Part shown: piece by piece, positions 6,457-9,814 of the stretch
How the letters are laid out: each line of letters starts with the position of its first letter
How positions within the stretch are numbered: the stretch's first letter is position 1
Assembly: GCA_030044325.1 (NCBI GenBank)
Contig: JASHWA010000565.1
Location: forward strand, 1 to 9,814
DNA from: Bryobacteraceae bacterium
GTDB lineage: Bacteria > Acidobacteriota > Terriglobia > Bryobacterales > Bryobacteraceae
DNA length: 9,814 bases
Direction: 5' to 3'
Made by a program: the position numbers and the translations under genes
The notes under the pieces: generated by a model
Told to the model about the DNA's origin: nothing
Databases searched by the model: none
Seen by the model: the letters and a program-made list of their open reading frames with translations, nothing else

Positions 6457-7077
6457 CTACGATTGCGCCGGTGCGGTCGAGCTTCCCGAAGGCGGCTCAT
6501 TCTTCGGCTTCGGCGGTTTTTCCTTCGCCGCCGGCGCAGCCGCTTTCACCGGGCTCAACAGCACATGCGCGTTGCGCCCTTCCATGCGCGGCTGCCCCTC
6601 GGCCGCGCCATACTGCGCCAGATCCTCGGCGAAACGCATCAGCAGCTTGCGCCCCAGATCGGTATGCGCGATCTCGCGCCCGCGAAATTGCACCACCGCT
6701 TTCACGCGATTGCCTTCCTTTAAAAACCGGATCGCGTGATTCTTTTTAAATTCGTAATCGTGATCGTCCGTGTTGGGGCGGAATTTCAGCTCCTTCACTT
6801 GAATCACGTGCTGCTTTTTCTTGGCTTCGTGCTGTTTCTTTTTGTTCTCGTATTGCCACTGGCCGTAATCCATCGCCTTGGCAACCGGAGGTTCGGCCGT
6901 CGGCGCGACCAGAATCAGATCGAGACCCAATTCCTGCGCGCGGCGCACTGCCACGGACGTCGGTAGGATCTCCACGCTCCCGTCTGGAAAAACCGCGCGC
7001 ACCTCCCGCGCGCGAATCGCTTCGTTCACATTCTCCCGTATGCGTGGGCGGCGGGGTGGAAAGCCTCGAGGCGTCAT
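6457..7077 (-). CDS. infC: Translation initiation factor IF-3
   Basis: Binds the 30S subunit, keeps it apart from the 50S subunit and checks start-codon and initiator tRNA selection. The 206 residues contain the N-terminal domain (NEAIRAREVRAVFPDGS through EPPVAKAMDYGQWQYE), the basic linker (KKKQHEAKKKQHVIQVKELKFRP) and the C-terminal domain (DYEFKKNHAIRFLKEGNRVKAVVQFRGREIAH). About 30 low-complexity residues rich in Pro, Lys and Ala extend the C-terminus. The ATG at 7077 directly follows an in-frame TGA, so no earlier start is possible. No Shine-Dalgarno is visible, and the start is not the rare AUU known from E. coli infC. Oddity: rpmI and rplT, the usual downstream partners, are absent. 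The neighbour on that side is a convergent unrelated gene. Confidence 0.95.
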   Translation of the reverse strand: MTPRGFPPRRPRIRENVNEAIRAREVRAVFPDGSVEILPTSVAVRRAQELGLDLILVAPTAEPPVAKAMDYGQWQYENKKKQHEAKKKQHVIQVKELKFRPNTDDHDYEFKKNHAIRFLKEGNRVKAVVQFRGREIAHTDLGRKLLMRFAEDLAQYGAAEGQPRMEGRNAHVLLSPVKAAAPAAKEKPPKPKNEPPSGSSTAPAQS

Positions 7078-7121
7078 TCAGATGTTCGCGCAAGCGGCGC
7101 GGGACGGGCCACGGTCATGAC

Positions 7122-7140
7122 CAAATAGTAGCAAATAACA
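7122..7140 (-). promoter_or_regulatory. Possible infC promoter
   Basis: An AT-rich island in GC-rich surroundings. On the minus strand it reads GTGTTATTTGCTACTATTTGG, with a -10-like TACTAT at plus 7125-7130. That would give a leader of about 40 bases before the infC ATG. No convincing -35 box was found. Confidence 0.3.
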
Positions 7141-7172
7141 CGCTCGCGCAGGAACGCCCGCGGCATCACTGC

Positions 7173-7217
7173 CTAAACCCCGGCCCGCGAGCCGCGCCAG
7201 CAATGGCGCGGGTTTAG
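7173..7217. repeat. Compound inverted repeat between the M2 peptidase gene and infC
   Basis: An outer stem CTAAACCC (7173-7180) / GGGTTTAG (7210-7217) encloses an inner stem CGCGCCA (7193-7199) / TGGCGCG (7204-7210) with a four-base loop. About 12 unpaired GC-rich bases lie on one side only, and the two stems compete for base 7210. It begins 30 bases past the peptidase stop, so it may end that transcript or protect its 3' end. It has no T-tract. It could also be one copy of a dispersed repeat; no second copy is in the window. Confidence 0.5.
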
Positions 7218-7246
7218 CCGGGAGCGCGGAATGGCGGCTACTTCGC

Positions 7247-9016
7247 TCACCACCCCACCGGCTTCCCGCGATTCTGCTCGTCCAGCCACTTCTGCAATGG
7301 CGCGAAATACTCCCGAATCGCCGTCGCGTCCATCTCCCGCGCGCCCGTCAGCTCGAACAATGCGTCCTGCCACGGCCGGCTCAATCCCATCTCCAGCATC
7401 GCGTTCAGCCGCCGTCCCGCTTCCTGATTCCCGTAAATCGAGCATCGGTTCAACGGCTCCGTGCACCCCGCGATTTTCGCCAGCGCCCGATGAAACTGGA
7501 ACTGCAAAATGTCGGCGAGAAAATAGCGCATGTAAGGAACGTTCGCCGCCACGTGATACTTCGCCCCGGGATCGAAATCCGCTTCGCTGCGCGGACCCGG
7601 CGGAGCGATGCCCTGATATTTCCGCCGCAGCTCCCACCACGCCTGGTTGTACTTGTCGGGCGGAATCTCGCCCGAAAAAACTTTCCAGCGCCACTGATCG
7701 ATCATCAGCCCGAACGGCAAAAACGCAACTTTCTCGAGCGCCTTATTCAACAGCAGCCCGATATCCTTCGACGCGTCCGGCTCTTCCCGAATAAATCCCA
7801 GCTTCACTAGATACGCCGGCGTCACCGAAAGCGCGATCGTGTCGCCGATCGCCTCATGGAACCCGTCATTGGCGCTGTCGCGGAACAAGAACGGCTGCCG
7901 GTCATACGCGCGCTGGTAAAAATTGTGCCCCAGCTCATGATGCACCGTGTAAAAATCTTCGCCCGTGATATCCAGGCACGCCTTCAATCGAACGTCCTCC
8001 ACATAATCGATATCCCACGCGCTCGGATGGCACACCACGTCCCGATCGCGCGGCTTGACGAACAGGCTGCGCTCCCAAAACGTCTTAGGCAGCGGCGCGA
8101 ATCCCAGCGACTTGAAAAAATTCTCCGCGTAATGCGTCATCCCCACCTGGTCGATGTGCCGCGACTTGAGAATTTCCGTCAAATCGTATCCTGGATCCGC
8201 ATTCGCCGGCGCCGCCAGCTTATAAGTATTGGTCCAGTCCTGCGCCCAGATATTGCCCAGCAAATGCGCCGGGATCGGACCGTTCGCCGGAACAATGTCG
8301 CCGTATTTTTCCCGCAATTTCCATCGGACGTAAGCGTGCAGCGAGACGTATAGCGGCCGCACCTGGTCCCACAACCGGTCGAGTTCGCGCGCGAATTCAT
8401 CCGGCGGCATGTCGTATTTCGCCCGCCACATCGCGCCGGTATCCTTGAATCCCAATTCCCGCGCGCCCCGGTTCGACAAATCCACCAGCCGCGCGAAATC
8501 CTTCCGCATCGGCGGCGAAATCGTCCGCCATCCCGCCCACGCATTGAGCAGCTCTGTAGGATTCGTGCTGTTCGCCATCACGCGCGTGATGTCTTCGATA
8601 TCCAGGCATTGCTTTTCCGGCGGGCACCATTTCCCTTTGCCGTATGTTCCCTGCAGCGAAACCGCCAGCTTCGAAACTTCCTCTCTCAGCGCCGGATCCG
8701 ACGGCGCCGCCAGCACCAGCCCCAGCTTCAACAGCATCATCTTCCGCGCCATCTCCGGAGGAAGCTTCAAATGATCGAACCGCGTCGCTTCCCGAGCCAG
8801 CCGGATCGATTCTTCGAGCGCCCGGTCGTCCGCCTGCGACGACAGAATGTCGGTGTCATAGTTGATGAACGTCGCCTCCACCCAATCGGCGTGCCCGGCG
8901 TCGACGGAAACCTTGAGCAGCGTCCGCTCGGCGTCGTCCAGAAATTTGCGTGCATCCTCGAGCGTCGGCGCAGCCGCAAATGCAACCGGCGCCAGCAATA
9001 TCAGGAGCCTTTTCAT
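7247..9016 (-). CDS. Secreted peptidyl-dipeptidase, M2 family (angiotensin-converting enzyme-like)
   Basis: Zinc metallopeptidase that removes dipeptides from peptide C-termini. The 589 residues are close to the length of one ACE catalytic domain. A signal peptide (MKRLLILLAPVAFAAA, cut near 14-16) sends it out of the cytoplasm. The zinc site is complete: HELGH (His360, Glu361, His364) and Glu388 in ANDGFHEAIGD, the same 24-residue spacing as in ACE. By alignment from memory, His330 in VVCHPSAWD and Lys486, His488, Arg497 and Tyr498 in KYHVAANVPYMRYF match the substrate and chloride ligands of human ACE. Cys131/Cys137 and Cys329/Cys347 match ACE disulfides in spacing. It is probably active and chloride dependent. 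No strong Shine-Dalgarno precedes the ATG at 9016. It diverges from the SDR gene; its role is most likely peptide scavenging. Confidence 0.95.
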   Translation of the reverse strand: MKRLLILLAPVAFAAAPTLEDARKFLDDAERTLLKVSVDAGHADWVEATFINYDTDILSSQADDRALEESIRLAREATRFDHLKLPPEMARKMMLLKLGLVLAAPSDPALREEVSKLAVSLQGTYGKGKWCPPEKQCLDIEDITRVMANSTNPTELLNAWAGWRTISPPMRKDFARLVDLSNRGARELGFKDTGAMWRAKYDMPPDEFARELDRLWDQVRPLYVSLHAYVRWKLREKYGDIVPANGPIPAHLLGNIWAQDWTNTYKLAAPANADPGYDLTEILKSRHIDQVGMTHYAENFFKSLGFAPLPKTFWERSLFVKPRDRDVVCHPSAWDIDYVEDVRLKACLDITGEDFYTVHHELGHNFYQRAYDRQPFLFRDSANDGFHEAIGDTIALSVTPAYLVKLGFIREEPDASKDIGLLLNKALEKVAFLPFGLMIDQWRWKVFSGEIPPDKYNQAWWELRRKYQGIAPPGPRSEADFDPGAKYHVAANVPYMRYFLADILQFQFHRALAKIAGCTEPLNRCSIYGNQEAGRRLNAMLEMGLSRPWQDALFELTGAREMDATAIREYFAPLQKWLDEQNRGKPVGW

Positions 9017-9086
9017 ACCGTCATCTTAATCCAGCCCCAGTCCCGACTTCCCACTCCCCACTCCCTCTTTGTTATCCTGACCCCGC
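9017..9086. promoter_or_regulatory. Short divergent promoter region
   Basis: These 70 bases must serve both the M2 peptidase and the SDR gene. On the plus strand TATCCT (9073-9078), four of six -10 matches, lies only 8 bases before the SDR ATG. No Shine-Dalgarno is visible, so the SDR transcript may be leaderless. On the minus strand only a weak purine patch (AAGATGACGG) precedes the peptidase start. Confidence 0.35.
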
Positions 9087-9814
9087 ATGATCCTCCAAGA
9101 TAAAGTCGCGATCGTCACCGGAGCCAGCCGCGGCATCGGCCAATCCATCGCCGAAACCTTCGCCCGTGAAGGCGCAACCGTCGTCATCGCCGGACGAAAG
9201 CAGCAGACCCTCGATGAAGTCGCCCAGGCGATCGGCCCCCGTGCTCGGCCCGTGGTGTGCCATGTTGGAAAACTCGATCAGCTCGAAAACCTGGTCAACA
9301 CCGCCACTCGCGAGTTCGGCCGCATCGACATACTGGTCAACAATGCCGCCACCAACATCGCGCAAGGCCCGTGTTTGGAAATGGACGAGGCCCAGTTCGA
9401 CAAAATGGTCGAGATCAATCTGAAGAGCACTTTCCGTCTGATGCGCCTGGTCGGACCCGGAATGTGTTCGCGCGGCTCCGGCTCGATCATCAATATCGCG
9501 TCCATCGCCGGTCTGCGTCCGCAATTCCACAGCCTGCTCTACAGCATGACCAAAGCCGCCCTGATCATGATGACCAAATCCTACGCGCTCGAGCTCGGCC
9601 CCCTGGGCGTGCGCGTCAACGCCATCGCCCCCGGCCTGATCCAGACCGTGCTCGCCGAATATTTTTGGAAGGACGAGGTGCGCCGCGCGCGCCAGCTCAA
9701 CGCGCAGCCCATCCAGCACCTCGGACAACCCGTCGAGATCGCCGAAATCGCCCTGACGATGGCCAGCGACAAAGCCTCCTACATGACCGGCCAGACCGTC
9801 ATCGTCGACGGCGG
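9087..9814 (+). CDS. Short-chain dehydrogenase/reductase (SDR), C-terminus cut by window
   Basis: NAD(P)-dependent oxidoreductase of the classical SDR type. The 242 visible codons show the cofactor motif TGASRGIG (11-18), NNA at 85-87, Asn111, and the catalytic residues Ser139 (IASIAG) and Tyr152/Lys156 (YSMTK). The typical NAIAPG segment (178-183) and TGQTVIVDGG close the domain. Only about ten residues are missing. Arg37 after the second strand (AGRK) suggests NADP preference, as in many SDRs. The start at 9087 puts the first strand at the usual distance but has no Shine-Dalgarno. The motif NNAATN loosely recalls the DHRS4/3-oxoacyl-ACP reductase branch. The substrate cannot be told from the sequence. 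Confidence 0.93.
   Translation, partial: MILQDKVAIVTGASRGIGQSIAETFAREGATVVIAGRKQQTLDEVAQAIGPRARPVVCHVGKLDQLENLVNTATREFGRIDILVNNAATNIAQGPCLEMDEAQFDKMVEINLKSTFRLMRLVGPGMCSRGSGSIINIASIAGLRPQFHSLLYSMTKAALIMMTKSYALELGPLGVRVNAIAPGLIQTVLAEYFWKDEVRRARQLNAQPIQHLGQPVEIAEIALTMASDKASYMTGQTVIVDG

Overview
The window is GC-rich, densely coded bacterial DNA. Its content suggests a member of the Acidobacteriota, of the Bryobacterales/Solibacter type. The pointers are an ECF-type sigma factor with the LQPTALVHEAYMRL signature overlapping a transmembrane Ser/Thr kinase with a TPR-like sensor half, a NusG paralog at the head of a polysaccharide export operon, and a secreted ACE-like M2 peptidase. This placement is inferred from gene content and no database was searched. 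No tRNA, rRNA, CRISPR array, insertion sequence or phage gene was seen.

Layout. Bases 1-823 (minus strand) hold the start of a polysaccharide export operon: a specialised NusG paralog, then a Wza-type export protein cut by the window edge, joined by an ATGCTGA stop/start overlap. A 171-base divergent region separates them from a small soluble protein of unknown function (995-1441, plus). Convergent to that is a 118-aa membrane protein resembling only the second half of cytochrome bd subunit II (1521-1877, minus). Bases 2089-5114 (plus) carry the sigma factor and kinase, overlapping by GTGA. A gap of about 290 bases leads to a membrane-anchored coiled-coil protein (5408-6295, plus) that ends in a textbook terminator. 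infC (6457-7077, minus) and a secreted M2 peptidase (7247-9016, minus) follow. Diverging from the peptidase is an SDR oxidoreductase (9087 to the end, plus), cut a few residues before its C-terminus.

How the genes work together. Two pairs are clearly linked. The NusG paralog most likely promotes elongation through the export operon it heads. The kinase most likely senses through its extracytoplasmic half and acts on the sigma factor. In the sigma factor, the acidic DAED-type motif of region 2.2 is replaced by a stretch holding Thr52, which fits activation by phosphorylation as described for ECF43/EcfP. The remaining genes look like unlinked single transcription units. The sigma-kinase pair and the coiled-coil gene share a 16/19-base promoter-like element.

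Most of the window is ordinary for such a genome. The points most worth checking are the sigma/kinase pair, the shared promoter-like element, the half-length CydB-like protein and the solitary infC without a Shine-Dalgarno sequence.
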